Shown in pieces: positions 1-5,824 of a stretch of 7,519 bases of DNA (positions are counted from its first letter, which is position 1; the number at the start of each line of letters is the position of its first letter). This DNA comes from an uncultured bacterium (GTDB lineage Bacteria > Planctomycetota > UBA1135 > GCA-002686595). The translations under genes and the position numbers were made by a program. Under the pieces are notes generated by a model that saw only the letters and a list, made by a program, of their open reading frames with translations, made no database searches and was not told the origin of the DNA. The stretch lies in assembly GCA_902826945.1 (NCBI GenBank), contig CADEGS010000221.1, positions 1 through 7,519 on the forward strand, written 5' to 3'.

Positions 1-190
1 TCAGGTCGTTCATCGCGACCAGGATGCGCCGCTGCGAGGGCTTGAGCCCGTCGCGCACGTCGGGCAGCGCGCGCGAGTGGATGACGCTCAGCGCGTACGT
101 CAGGTACGACTCGCTCATCTCGCGCTCGATCAGCCGCGGCTCGATGCGGCTGTCCGGCGCGGGAGGGCTCGACTTGTCGGTCTCGGTCAT
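1..190 (-). CDS. gyrA: DNA gyrase subunit A, N-terminal fragment (runs off the left edge)
   Basis: GyrA is the breakage-reunion subunit of DNA gyrase, the type II topoisomerase that introduces negative supercoils using ATP hydrolysed by GyrB. Only the first 63 codons are here, read from the ATG at 190-188. After a variable, proline/serine-containing leader (residues 1-15), the family start block is clear: '[17 protein letters not shown]' (about 21-37), then '[17 protein letters not shown]' (about 39-55) and 'ILVAMNDL' (56-63). The quinolone-resistance region and the catalytic tyrosine lie beyond the window. ParC shares this block, so a topoisomerase IV A subunit cannot be fully excluded; the '[12 protein letters not shown]' wording favours a planctomycete-type GyrA. 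There is no recognisable Shine-Dalgarno sequence in front of the ATG. The gene is divergent from the S41 peptidase across about 370 bases. Confidence 0.9.
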   Translation of the reverse strand, partial: MTETDKSSPPAPDSRIEPRLIEREMSESYLTYALSVIHSRALPDVRDGLKPSQRRILVAMNDL

Positions 191-440
191 CGCGTGGGCT
201 CGCGCGCGGGGCGCGCAGGGGGAGCGGGGAGGCCGCCTGGGAGGCCGCGGCCCGCGAGGGCCTGGGAGCGCGTCTCGGCTCGGGTGAGAGGTCTCTCGGA
301 CCGACCTCCTGGGGGTCGGCCGCGGGGGATCGCCGGGTCCCGGAGCCCGGCCGGAAGGCCCGCCGCGGGCGGTCCAGGAGGCGCGTAGTATCGCCTCCGG
401 AGGGGCCCTCTTTCCAGCCGCCCTTTAAGGAAGAGGAGGC

Positions 441-474
441 GGCCGGGGCCCCACGCCCCCCGACCGCCCCGGCC
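441..474. repeat. Inverted repeat, 8-bp perfect arms
   Basis: The arm ggccgggg (441-448) pairs perfectly with ccccggcc (467-474) across an 18-base C-rich loop. No T tract follows on either strand, so it is not a canonical intrinsic terminator. In a sequence this GC-rich, 8-bp G/C-only arms can arise by chance. It lies about 90 bases upstream of the S41 peptidase start. Confidence 0.4.
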
Positions 475-482
475 CGACGGAT

Positions 483-502
483 GGCCCCGACCGTCCGGGG
501 CC
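483..502. repeat. Compact hairpin, 7-bp stem and 6-base loop
   Basis: The arm ggccccg (483-489) pairs perfectly with cggggcc (496-502) around the loop accgtc. This is the tightest hairpin in the divergent region. It sits 34 bases before the -10-like TACCCT and 58 bases before the S41 peptidase start. It could be an operator or a structured feature in the DNA upstream of the promoter; there is no T tract for termination. Confidence 0.4.
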
Positions 503-535
503 GCGAGGGAGCGGCGAGGCGCGCCGGAGCCGCGC

Positions 536-541
536 TACCCT
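536..541 (+). promoter_or_regulatory. Weak -10-like hexamer before the S41 peptidase gene
   Basis: TACCCT matches the sigma-70 -10 consensus at three of six positions and sits 19 bases before the ATG at 561. The intervening bases are C-rich and contain no Shine-Dalgarno sequence. No -35 box is visible. It resembles the elements in front of other starts in this window, which is the main reason to list it. Confidence 0.25.
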
Positions 542-560
542 CGCCCGTCCCTGGCCTCCC

Positions 561-1664
561 ATGCGCGTCCCCTTCTCGCTCGTCCTGGCGCTCGGCTGCG
601 GCGCGTGCGCCGCGCCGGCCCCGCGGCCGGTGGCGGCCGCGGCCGAGGACGCGCCGGCGGCGAGCGAGCCGGCGCGCGCGCTGCTGCACGAGGCGGCGCT
701 CGCGATCGCCGCGCGCGCGCTGGGCGCGGAGCGGGTGGACTGGACGCGCGCGGAGGCGGAGCTCGCCGCGGCGCTCGGTCCCAAGGCGCCCGCCGGCGCG
801 GCGTGGGAAGGGGTCGCCGCGCTCGTCCTGCACCTCGACGACCCGCACGCGCGCTTCTGGTCCGCCGACCAGGTGCGCGCCTGGCGCGAGCCCGCCGCGG
901 CCGCGCCGGACGTCGCGGGCGAGAGCGCGCCCGACGGAGACCCGTCGGCCGACGGCGCCGCGCGCTCCGCGCCGCCGGTGCCGCGCGAGCCGCGCGGCGA
1001 GCTCTTGCCCGGCGGCGTCGCCTACGTGCTCGTGCCCTCCTGCGACGCGGCGCTCGTCCCCGAGCTGCAGGCCTTCGCGCGCGCGCTGCGCGGCGTCGTG
1101 CTCGAGCTCGCCGTCGCTGCGCCGGCGGGCTGGATCGTCGACCTGCGCTTCGACGGCGGCGGCAACGTGTGGCCGATGCTGCTCGGGCTGCGGCCGCTGC
1201 TCGGCGAGGGCGAGCTCGTGCGCAGCGTGACCGCCGACGGAGCGCTCGTGCGCAGCGGCTGCACGCGCGACGCCGCCTGGCTCGACCAGGGCGACGGCCC
1301 GCTCGAGCAGCTCCGCATCGAGCCCGCGACGCAGGAGCCCAGGGTCGCCGCGCCGCGCGTGGCGGTGCTCGTGCACGGCTGGACGATGAGCTCGGGCGAG
1401 ATGATCGCCTGCGCCTTCGAGGGCCTGCGCGCGGGCGAAGCGCGCCTCTTCGGCGAGCCGACGGCGGGCCTGACGACGGCGACGGAGCTCTTCCCGCTCG
1501 CGGACGGCTCGCTGCTCGTGCTGCCGACCTCGCGCATGGCGACGCTCTCCGGCCGCGTGCACGCGGGCCCGATCGAGCCCGACGTCGCGGTGCCCTCCAC
1601 CGCGTGGCCGAGCACGCAAGACGCGGTCGTGCGCGCCGCGCTCGACTGGCTCGCGCGGCCCTGA
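561..1664 (+). CDS. S41-family peptidase, exported or lipoprotein, tricorn-like active site
   Basis: Predicted serine peptidase of the S41 (C-terminal processing/tricorn) superfamily, 367 aa. A short hydrophobic N-terminus (residues 3-12) is followed by cysteines at 13 and 16, which suggests a signal peptide, probably lipoprotein-type, although neither cysteine has a textbook lipobox. The core signatures are 'LDDPHARFW' (92-100, candidate catalytic His96), 'GWIVDLRFDGGGN' (190-202, the strand and oxyanion-type glycine turn of S41 enzymes) and 'TMSSGEM' (275-281, candidate nucleophile Ser277 with Glu280). These are followed by 'GEPTAG' (298-303) and 'GPIEPDV' (336-342). The Lys that acts as general base in CtpA/Prc enzymes is absent: the family 'GKG' position reads 'AGL'. 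A Ser-His-Glu arrangement as in the tricorn type is therefore more likely. Residues 108-148 form a low-complexity Ala/Pro/Asp linker. No PDZ domain is evident. The substrate is unknown. The ATG at 561 is the only sensible start. Confidence 0.85.
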   Translation: MRVPFSLVLALGCGACAAPAPRPVAAAAEDAPAASEPARALLHEAALAIAARALGAERVDWTRAEAELAAALGPKAPAGAAWEGVAALVLHLDDPHARFWSADQVRAWREPAAAAPDVAGESAPDGDPSADGAARSAPPVPREPRGELLPGGVAYVLVPSCDAALVPELQAFARALRGVVLELAVAAPAGWIVDLRFDGGGNVWPMLLGLRPLLGEGELVRSVTADGALVRSGCTRDAAWLDQGDGPLEQLRIEPATQEPRVAAPRVAVLVHGWTMSSGEMIACAFEGLRAGEARLFGEPTAGLTTATELFPLADGSLLVLPTSRMATLSGRVHAGPIEPDVAVPSTAWPSTQDAVVRAALDWLARP

Positions 1665-1698
1665 GCGCGACCGGCGCGGCGGGATGGCGGCGCGCCCG

Positions 1699-1704
1699 TA
1701 CATC
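1699..1704 (+). promoter_or_regulatory. Weak -10-like element before the propeller lipoprotein gene
   Basis: TACATC is the most AT-containing spot in the 55-base gap after the S41 gene and ends 15 bases before the ATG at 1720. It matches the -10 consensus at only three of six positions and has no visible -35 partner. It would allow a separate, nearly leaderless transcript for the lipoprotein, but read-through from the S41 gene is equally possible. Confidence 0.2.
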
Positions 1705-1719
1705 GGACACCATGCGCGC

Positions 1720-3330
1720 ATGCTCCCGGCTCGCCTGCGCTGCGCCCTCCTCGCCGCCGTCCTCCCGCTCGGCGCGTGCGGCTCGGGCGGCGGAAGCGGC
1801 GGACAGCCGCAGTCGCTCGCCGAGCGCTTCGCGATCGACGGCGCGATCGACTTCGCGGCGCTGGCGGCGCTCGCGCCGGTCTCGCAGACGGTGCTCGAGT
1901 TCGTCGATGGGCTCGGCGCGGGCGCGCCGACGGGCAAGCTCACGACGCTGCGCTGGGCGTTCCTGAACGACGACGCCGACCTCTACGTCGCGCTGGAGTG
2001 GGACGACGACTCGCACGACGCGCTCTTCGACCCGCAAGCCGGTCCCGTCGACTTCGACGGCGTGAAGCTGCTCTTCGACGTGGACGGCGACGGGACCTAC
2101 GAGGCCGGGGAGGACGCGCGCTCGCTCGTCGCGGCCTCGATCGGCTCGCTCTGGATCGACCAGCACGCGAGCGCCGGCGACGAGACCGACCTCGTCGCGG
2201 ACGGCGTCGGGCGGCTGGCGTGGGACGCCGGCCTGCGGCTGTACCGGGCGGAGCTGCTCGTGCCGCTGGCCGACGACGCGCGGGGCGAGGACGGCGCGCG
2301 CGACGCGAGCTCGCGCTACACGGTCGCGCTCTTCGACCACGTGCGCCTGGCCGGCCCCGAGGGCGCCGTCGCCGGGCTGGACGGCCCGGCCAGCCTGGGG
2401 GGCGTCGGCGGCTCGAGCGCCGCCTGGGCGGCGCTGCCGGTCGCGCCCGCCGGTCCGCACGAGCGCCCGGCGCTGCCGGAGGGCCTGGGCGGCCTGATCG
2501 TGTTCCTGAGCGAGCACGAGAACCCGCAGCGCGACGTCTACGCCTTCGACCCCGCCACGCGCACGACGACGCGCGTGACCGACGACGCGACGCTCTTCAA
2601 GGACAACGTCTCGCTCTCGCACGACCGCACGCGCGTGGCCTTCCACGGCGCGCCCGACCGCGACGACTTCGACGCCTACGAGATCTACGCGGCCGACGTC
2701 GCCACGGGCACGATCACGCCGCTCACGTCGAACGCCGTGCTGGACGGGCACCCGGCCTGGTCGCCCGACGACCAGCGCATCGCGTACGCCTCGCAGCGCG
2801 ACGCGGGCTTCTCGATCGTCGTCATGACCGCCGCTGGCGCCGAGATCGCCGACCTGACGCCGCCCGGCACGGACGACAACGACCCCGAGTACCTGCCCGA
2901 CGGGCGGATCGTGTTCAAGACCGACCGCTTCGGCGCGCAGCCGGAGGTGAAGCTCGCCGTCATGGACGAGGACGGCACGCACGTGACGCAGCTCACCTCC
3001 GTGGACGGCGTCTCCGACCACGATCCCGCCGGCGACGCGACGAGCGTCCTCTTCGAGCGCTTCCCGCGCGACACCCTCTTCGCCACCGATCCCGAGGCCG
3101 CCTTCGTCGGCTGGCCGATCGTCGAGGCGGCGCTCGACGGCTCGGGCGAGCGCACGCTGGTCGACGACGGCTGGGTCAACTGGCTGCCGGTGCGCGCGCC
3201 GAACGGCCCCTGGATCGCGCACCTCAAGAGCACGGGCCAGACCGACGTGCGGCTGGTCGACGCCGACGGCCGCGACCTCGGGCGCCTCGTGCCCGACCAG
3301 AGCCGCGTGCGCTACCTCGACTGGAAGTAG
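1720..3330 (+). CDS. Lipoprotein with a beta-sandwich-like N-terminal domain and a TolB-like propeller
   Basis: Predicted 536-aa envelope lipoprotein. I chose the ATG at 1720 over the upstream in-frame ATG at 1684 because it gives a clean type II signal: basic residues, a hydrophobic core and the lipobox LGAC with the acylated Cys at 20. A Gly/Ser tether follows (21-28). Residues about 74-210 look like a carbohydrate-family-9/DOMON-type beta sandwich ('LRWAFLNDDADLYVALEW' at 77-94, 'FDGVKLLFDVDGDG' at 112-125). That region contains an EF-hand-spaced calcium loop with Asp120, Asp122, Asp124, Gly125 and Glu131. From about 257 to the end are PD40/WD40-like repeats of the TolB type, with units such as 'AWSPDDQRIAYASQRD' and 'EYLPDGRIVFKTDR', each ending near a 'PLT' or 'QLT' turn. 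This predicts a beta-propeller. There is no catalytic signature; a binding or scaffold role is inferred. It is not TolB itself: the TolB N-terminal domain is missing and no tol-pal genes are nearby. Confidence 0.8.
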   Translation: MLPARLRCALLAAVLPLGACGSGGGSGGQPQSLAERFAIDGAIDFAALAALAPVSQTVLEFVDGLGAGAPTGKLTTLRWAFLNDDADLYVALEWDDDSHDALFDPQAGPVDFDGVKLLFDVDGDGTYEAGEDARSLVAASIGSLWIDQHASAGDETDLVADGVGRLAWDAGLRLYRAELLVPLADDARGEDGARDASSRYTVALFDHVRLAGPEGAVAGLDGPASLGGVGGSSAAWAALPVAPAGPHERPALPEGLGGLIVFLSEHENPQRDVYAFDPATRTTTRVTDDATLFKDNVSLSHDRTRVAFHGAPDRDDFDAYEIYAADVATGTITPLTSNAVLDGHPAWSPDDQRIAYASQRDAGFSIVVMTAAGAEIADLTPPGTDDNDPEYLPDGRIVFKTDRFGAQPEVKLAVMDEDGTHVTQLTSVDGVSDHDPAGDATSVLFERFPRDTLFATDPEAAFVGWPIVEAALDGSGERTLVDDGWVNWLPVRAPNGPWIAHLKSTGQTDVRLVDADGRDLGRLVPDQSRVRYLDWK

Positions 3331-3358
3331 CCGCGCGGCCTCTCCCCGGCGCTGGAGC

Positions 3359-3364
3359 TATCCT
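3359..3364 (+). promoter_or_regulatory. -10-like hexamer just upstream of the flavin reductase-like gene
   Basis: TATCCT matches TATAAT at four of six positions and stands out in a GC-rich 41-base gap. Only seven bases (gcgcggc) separate it from the ATG at 3372, so transcription would begin at or next to the start codon, giving a leaderless or near-leaderless mRNA. No Shine-Dalgarno sequence and no convincing -35 box are visible. Confidence 0.4.
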
Positions 3365-3371
3365 GCGCGGC

Positions 3372-3848
3372 ATGACCCCCGCGCGCGACGCTCCGAGCCC
3401 CCTCGCCCGCGCCCTCGGGCGCATCCCGACCGGCCTCTACGTCGTCGCCTGCCGCGACGGCGCGCAGCCGATCGGCTTCGTCGGCTCGTTCCTGACGCAG
3501 GTCGGCTTCGAGCCGCCGACCGTGTGCGTCGCCGTCGGCACGGCGCGCGGTCCGCTCTCCGCGATCCGCGCGGGCGGCCGCTTCGCCGTGTCGATCCTCG
3601 ACGGGCAGAGCCGCGGGGTGATGGGCCCCTTCTTCCGCTCGCAGGCGCCCTTCGACGAGGTCGCCTGGACGAGCGCGCCGGGCGGCTCGCCGGTCGTGAG
3701 CGAGGCGCTGGCCTGGCTCGAGTGCGAGGTCACGGGCGAGCACCCGACCGGCGACCACGTCGTCGTCTTCGGCGCGGTCACGGGCGCCGCGCTGCTGCGC
3801 GAGGGCGATCCCTCGATCCACCTGCGCCAGGACGGGCTGGGCTACTGA
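3372..3848 (+). CDS. Flavin reductase-like, FMN-binding domain protein
   Basis: A 158-aa single-domain protein of the flavin reductase-like family (split-barrel FMN-binding fold). Members bind FMN or FAD and often reduce flavin with NAD(P)H, or act as electron-transfer modules. Family landmarks appear in order: 'IPTGLYVVAC' (18-27, first strand), 'GSFLTQVGFEPPTVCVAV' (38-55, phosphate/isoalloxazine-binding segment), 'GGRFAVSIL' (68-76), 'AWLECEV' (114-120), 'GDHVVVFGAV' (127-136) and the terminal 'IHLRQDGLGY' (149-158). The PTGLY start and the His-Arg...Gly-Tyr end resemble the flavin-reductase module at the C-terminus of cyanobacterial flavodiiron proteins more than FRP/Fre-type reductases. 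It is freestanding here, with no oxygenase or flavodiiron partner in view, so the physiological acceptor is unknown. It has no signal peptide, so it is expected to be cytoplasmic. Confidence 0.85.
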   Translation: MTPARDAPSPLARALGRIPTGLYVVACRDGAQPIGFVGSFLTQVGFEPPTVCVAVGTARGPLSAIRAGGRFAVSILDGQSRGVMGPFFRSQAPFDEVAWTSAPGGSPVVSEALAWLECEVTGEHPTGDHVVVFGAVTGAALLREGDPSIHLRQDGLGY

Positions 3849-3884
3849 CGGGCGTCGCCGCGGGCGAGGCTCGTCGGCCGTCAG
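3845..3884. terminator. Possible bidirectional terminator between convergent genes
   Basis: A perfect 7-bp inverted repeat, ctgacgg (3845-3851) and ccgtcag (3878-3884), flanks the 32-base gap between the convergent flavin reductase-like and M48 genes. Each arm contains the TGA stop of the gene reading into it. A smaller nested stem, tcgcc (3855-3859) with ggcga (3863-3867) around a 3-base loop, lies inside. No T tract follows on either strand, so it is not a classic intrinsic terminator. The position and symmetry support a role in ending both transcripts. Confidence 0.4.
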
Positions 3885-5521
3885 GTGCCGGCGCCCGCGT
3901 GCGCGCGCTCGCGCCAGGCGCGCAGCGCGTCGCGCCAGGCCTCGGGGAGCGCCTCGGGCTCCTGCGCCGCGCCGTCGCGCTCCAGCCGCTCGAGCAGCTC
4001 CGCCACGTCCGCGAGCGCGTCCGGCCCGCCGCGCAGCCGCGCCAGCGCGACGAGCTCGTCCGCCGCGCGCGCATCGCCCGCGGAGAGCGCGCGCCGCGCG
4101 GCCTCCTCGATCGCCTCGGGGAGCGCGCCGTCCGCCAGCGCGGCGGAGCGCGCGACGAGCGGCGCGAGGTCGTCGGCGGCGAGCCCCCGCTCGCGCGCGC
4201 TCGCGAACGCGCCCAGGCGCAGCGCGACGACGACGCGCTCGCGCGGCAGGTCGCGCACGAGGAAGACGCCCTCGGCGACGATCGCCAGCGCGCACAGGAC
4301 CGCGAAGAGCGCCCTTGCGCGCGCCAGCTTCGCGCGCAGCCGCCGCCCGACCGCGGGGTCGCGCGCGGCGCGCTCGAGGAAGGCGATGCGGCGCTCGTTG
4401 CTGAAGTGGCGCCACGAGGAGCGGCGGTGCGCGTGCGCGCCGCCGACCTTGGTCAGCGCGTCGGAGAGCGGCGCGGGGTCGCCGATCGTCTCCAGGCTGA
4501 CGAGGTCGGCCTCGAGCTCGAAGCGCCGCGAGAGCCAGCCGAAGCCGAGCGCCCACAGCCCGAGCAGAACGGCCAGGAGCGCGACGTCGAGCCCTTCCGG
4601 CCCCGCCGGCAGCGCGCGCACGGCGAGCTTCAGCGCGAAGAAGACCAGCGCCAGCGTCACGACCGAGAACGGCGCGTGCCGGCGCAGCGCATGCCCCATC
4701 TCGTGCGCGAAGACCGCGGCGACCTCGCGCGGCGCGAGCTCGACCAGCAGCGCGTCCGAGAGCAGCACCGTGCGCTGCCGCGCGCCCAGCCCCAGGATGG
4801 CCGCGTTCGCCATGCGCCCGCCGGTGATCCACACGCACAGCTCGCGGTAGCGGAAGCCCGCGCGCCGCGCGACCTCCTCGAGCATCGCGCGCAGCCCGCC
4901 GGGCGGCAGCGGCGCGGTGGACCACGTGCGCCGCAGGAGCGCCGGCAGGAGCGCCAGGAAGGCGCCCAGCGTGAGCAGCGTGAACAGCGTGTCGAGCAGG
5001 CCCACCTCCTCGAGCGGCACGCGCAGCCGGTCGCTCGCGCCGGCCAGCGCCGCCAGCACGACGTAGGCGAGGAAGGGCAGGAAGCTCGACGCGAACATGC
5101 GCCGCTCGAAGGCCGCCAGGCCGCGGCGCGCGTCGGGCGTGCTCGCGTGCAGGCGCGCGCGCGCGTCGATCGCGAGCAGCTCGAGCGCGGCGTAGGGCGC
5201 GAGCGCGGCGAACAGCCCCGGCCCCGGCCAGCCGAGCAGGTCGGGGTCGAGGCCGAGGCGCACGGCGACCGTGCGCCGCCAGCCGCACAGGAGCACGCAG
5301 CCCGCGTAGGCGAGCGGCGCCGAGCGCTCCAGCACGTGCGCGAGCGCCTGCGCGCGCGCGAAGCGGCCGCGCCGGCCGAGCGCGTGCGCGGCGGCGCCGA
5401 GCGCGTGCGGCAGCGCCAGCAGCGCGAGCACGCCGAGCGGCCGCTCGGCGCCGCTCGCCAGGCCGCTCTCCGCCGCCGCCAGCGCGAGCAGCGCGCCCAG
5501 GACGTGCAGCAGGTGGCTCAC
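3881..5521 (-). CDS. Multi-pass membrane M48-family zinc metallopeptidase
   Basis: Predicted 546-aa integral membrane peptidase of family M48 (HtpX/Ste24 clan). The zinc site is clear: HEMGH at 273-277 (His273 and His277 as ligands, Glu274 catalytic), with the third ligand Glu335 in 'ELEAD' (335-339). Before the HExxH is the family segment 'MANAAILGLG' (237-246) and 'TVLLSDALL' (251-259). Hydrophobic spans lie roughly at 4-19, 28-47, 66-83, 102-117, 146-162, 174-197, 284-302, 312-329 and 403-422. The many N-terminal spans recall Ste24 more than HtpX, but the protein is neither a clear Ste24 nor a clear HtpX. A soluble Ala/Leu/Arg-rich helical tail (about 425-546) follows the last span. The start is GTG at 5521, overlapping the previous gene's TGA (GTGA), so translation is probably coupled. 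It may act in membrane-protein quality control; the substrate is unknown. Confidence 0.85.
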   Translation of the reverse strand: MSHLLHVLGALLALAAAESGLASGAERPLGVLALLALPHALGAAAHALGRRGRFARAQALAHVLERSAPLAYAGCVLLCGWRRTVAVRLGLDPDLLGWPGPGLFAALAPYAALELLAIDARARLHASTPDARRGLAAFERRMFASSFLPFLAYVVLAALAGASDRLRVPLEEVGLLDTLFTLLTLGAFLALLPALLRRTWSTAPLPPGGLRAMLEEVARRAGFRYRELCVWITGGRMANAAILGLGARQRTVLLSDALLVELAPREVAAVFAHEMGHALRRHAPFSVVTLALVFFALKLAVRALPAGPEGLDVALLAVLLGLWALGFGWLSRRFELEADLVSLETIGDPAPLSDALTKVGGAHAHRRSSWRHFSNERRIAFLERAARDPAVGRRLRAKLARARALFAVLCALAIVAEGVFLVRDLPRERVVVALRLGAFASARERGLAADDLAPLVARSAALADGALPEAIEEAARRALSAGDARAADELVALARLRGGPDALADVAELLERLERDGAAQEPEALPEAWRDALRAWRERAHAGAGT

Positions 5522-5799
5522 GCGCCGCCGCCGAGCAGCTCGCGCAGCCCGTTCTCGAGCGCGCGCCGCACGCTCGTCTCGGGCAGGAAGGCGGGGCGCG
5601 CGACGACCGTGACGACCAGCGCGCCCGGCTCCGCGCGCCAGCGCGCGCGCACCGGGCCGAACGGCGTCGGCTTCTCGAGCTCGCCCTCGAGCGCGTCCTC
5701 CGCCCCGGCCGTCGCGCGCAGCTCGTGGCGGCGCGCGGCCTCGCGCACGCGGCGCGCGATCTCCTCGGGCGCGAGCGCGCAGGGCACGCGGAGCTCCAT
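5518..5799 (-). CDS. 93-aa hypothetical protein, possibly PHA-granule-region-like
   Basis: Small soluble protein of 93 aa with no signal peptide or membrane span, read from the ATG at 5799. The pattern is an N-terminal strand, 'LAPEEIARRVREAARRHEL' (9-27, a helix), then strands around 'ALEGELEKP' (36-44), 'FGPVRARWRA' (47-56) and 'ALVVTVVARPAF' (60-71), then a C-terminal helix 'SVRRALENGLRELL' (76-89). This order resembles the small 'polyhydroxyalkanoic acid system' (PHA_gran_rgn) family, but I rate that match as weak and no PHA genes are nearby. That it is a real gene is supported by its position: it starts 25 bases after dapF, its TGA overlaps the GTG of the M48 gene, and its protein is far less arginine/proline-biased than the noise frames. 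The same frame is open far upstream, but that extension lies antiphase inside dapF and is not coding. Confidence 0.7.
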   Translation of the reverse strand: MELRVPCALAPEEIARRVREAARRHELRATAGAEDALEGELEKPTPFGPVRARWRAEPGALVVTVVARPAFLPETSVRRALENGLRELLGGGA

Positions 5800-5824
5800 G
5801 GATCGCGCCCGCCGGGCCGCGGCC

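Larger units (their letters stand above)
191..560. promoter_or_regulatory. Divergent intergenic region between gyrA and the S41 peptidase gene
   Basis: This 370-base stretch separates two divergent starts, so it should carry promoters for both. I see no credible gene: the open frames here are proline/arginine/glycine-rich translations typical of GC-driven noise. It holds several inverted repeats: 6-bp arms at 301-306/314-319, a 6-bp stem with one G-T pair at 333-338/345-350, an imperfect AT-containing stem at 407-415/429-436, and the stronger pairs at 441-474 and 483-502. The only AT-richer patches are TAGTAT at 386-391 (GATACT on the minus strand at 392-387) and TTTAA at 424-428. Either could serve a promoter, but no convincing -35 partner is visible. 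An unusually long leader on the gyrA side is possible. Confidence 0.45.

Noticed and set aside
24..388. Two short plus-strand open frames at the left edge
   Set aside because: They overlap the gyrA start antisense and run into the intergenic region with Arg/Gly/Pro-rich translations; no ribosome binding site or homology signal.
1684..1719. Upstream in-frame ATG at 1684 as the start of the lipoprotein gene
   Set aside because: It would add 12 residues before an otherwise ideal lipoprotein signal peptide and lacks a ribosome binding site.
535..3222. Very long minus-strand open frame (895 codons) opposite the S41 and lipoprotein genes
   Set aside because: Its translation is extremely arginine/alanine-rich with no domain signature, and it lies antisense to two genes with clear motifs. 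Extreme GC content removes stop codons from such frames.
2685..3233. Minus-strand 182-codon frame inside the lipoprotein gene
   Set aside because: Serine-rich antisense shadow of the propeller repeats, with no independent start context or family signature.
3330..3371. 7-bp inverted repeat (3330-3336 with 3365-3371) between the lipoprotein and flavin reductase-like genes as a terminator
   Set aside because: The loop is 28 bases, there is no T tract, and the right arm directly abuts the next start codon; the arms consist only of G and C and could be chance.
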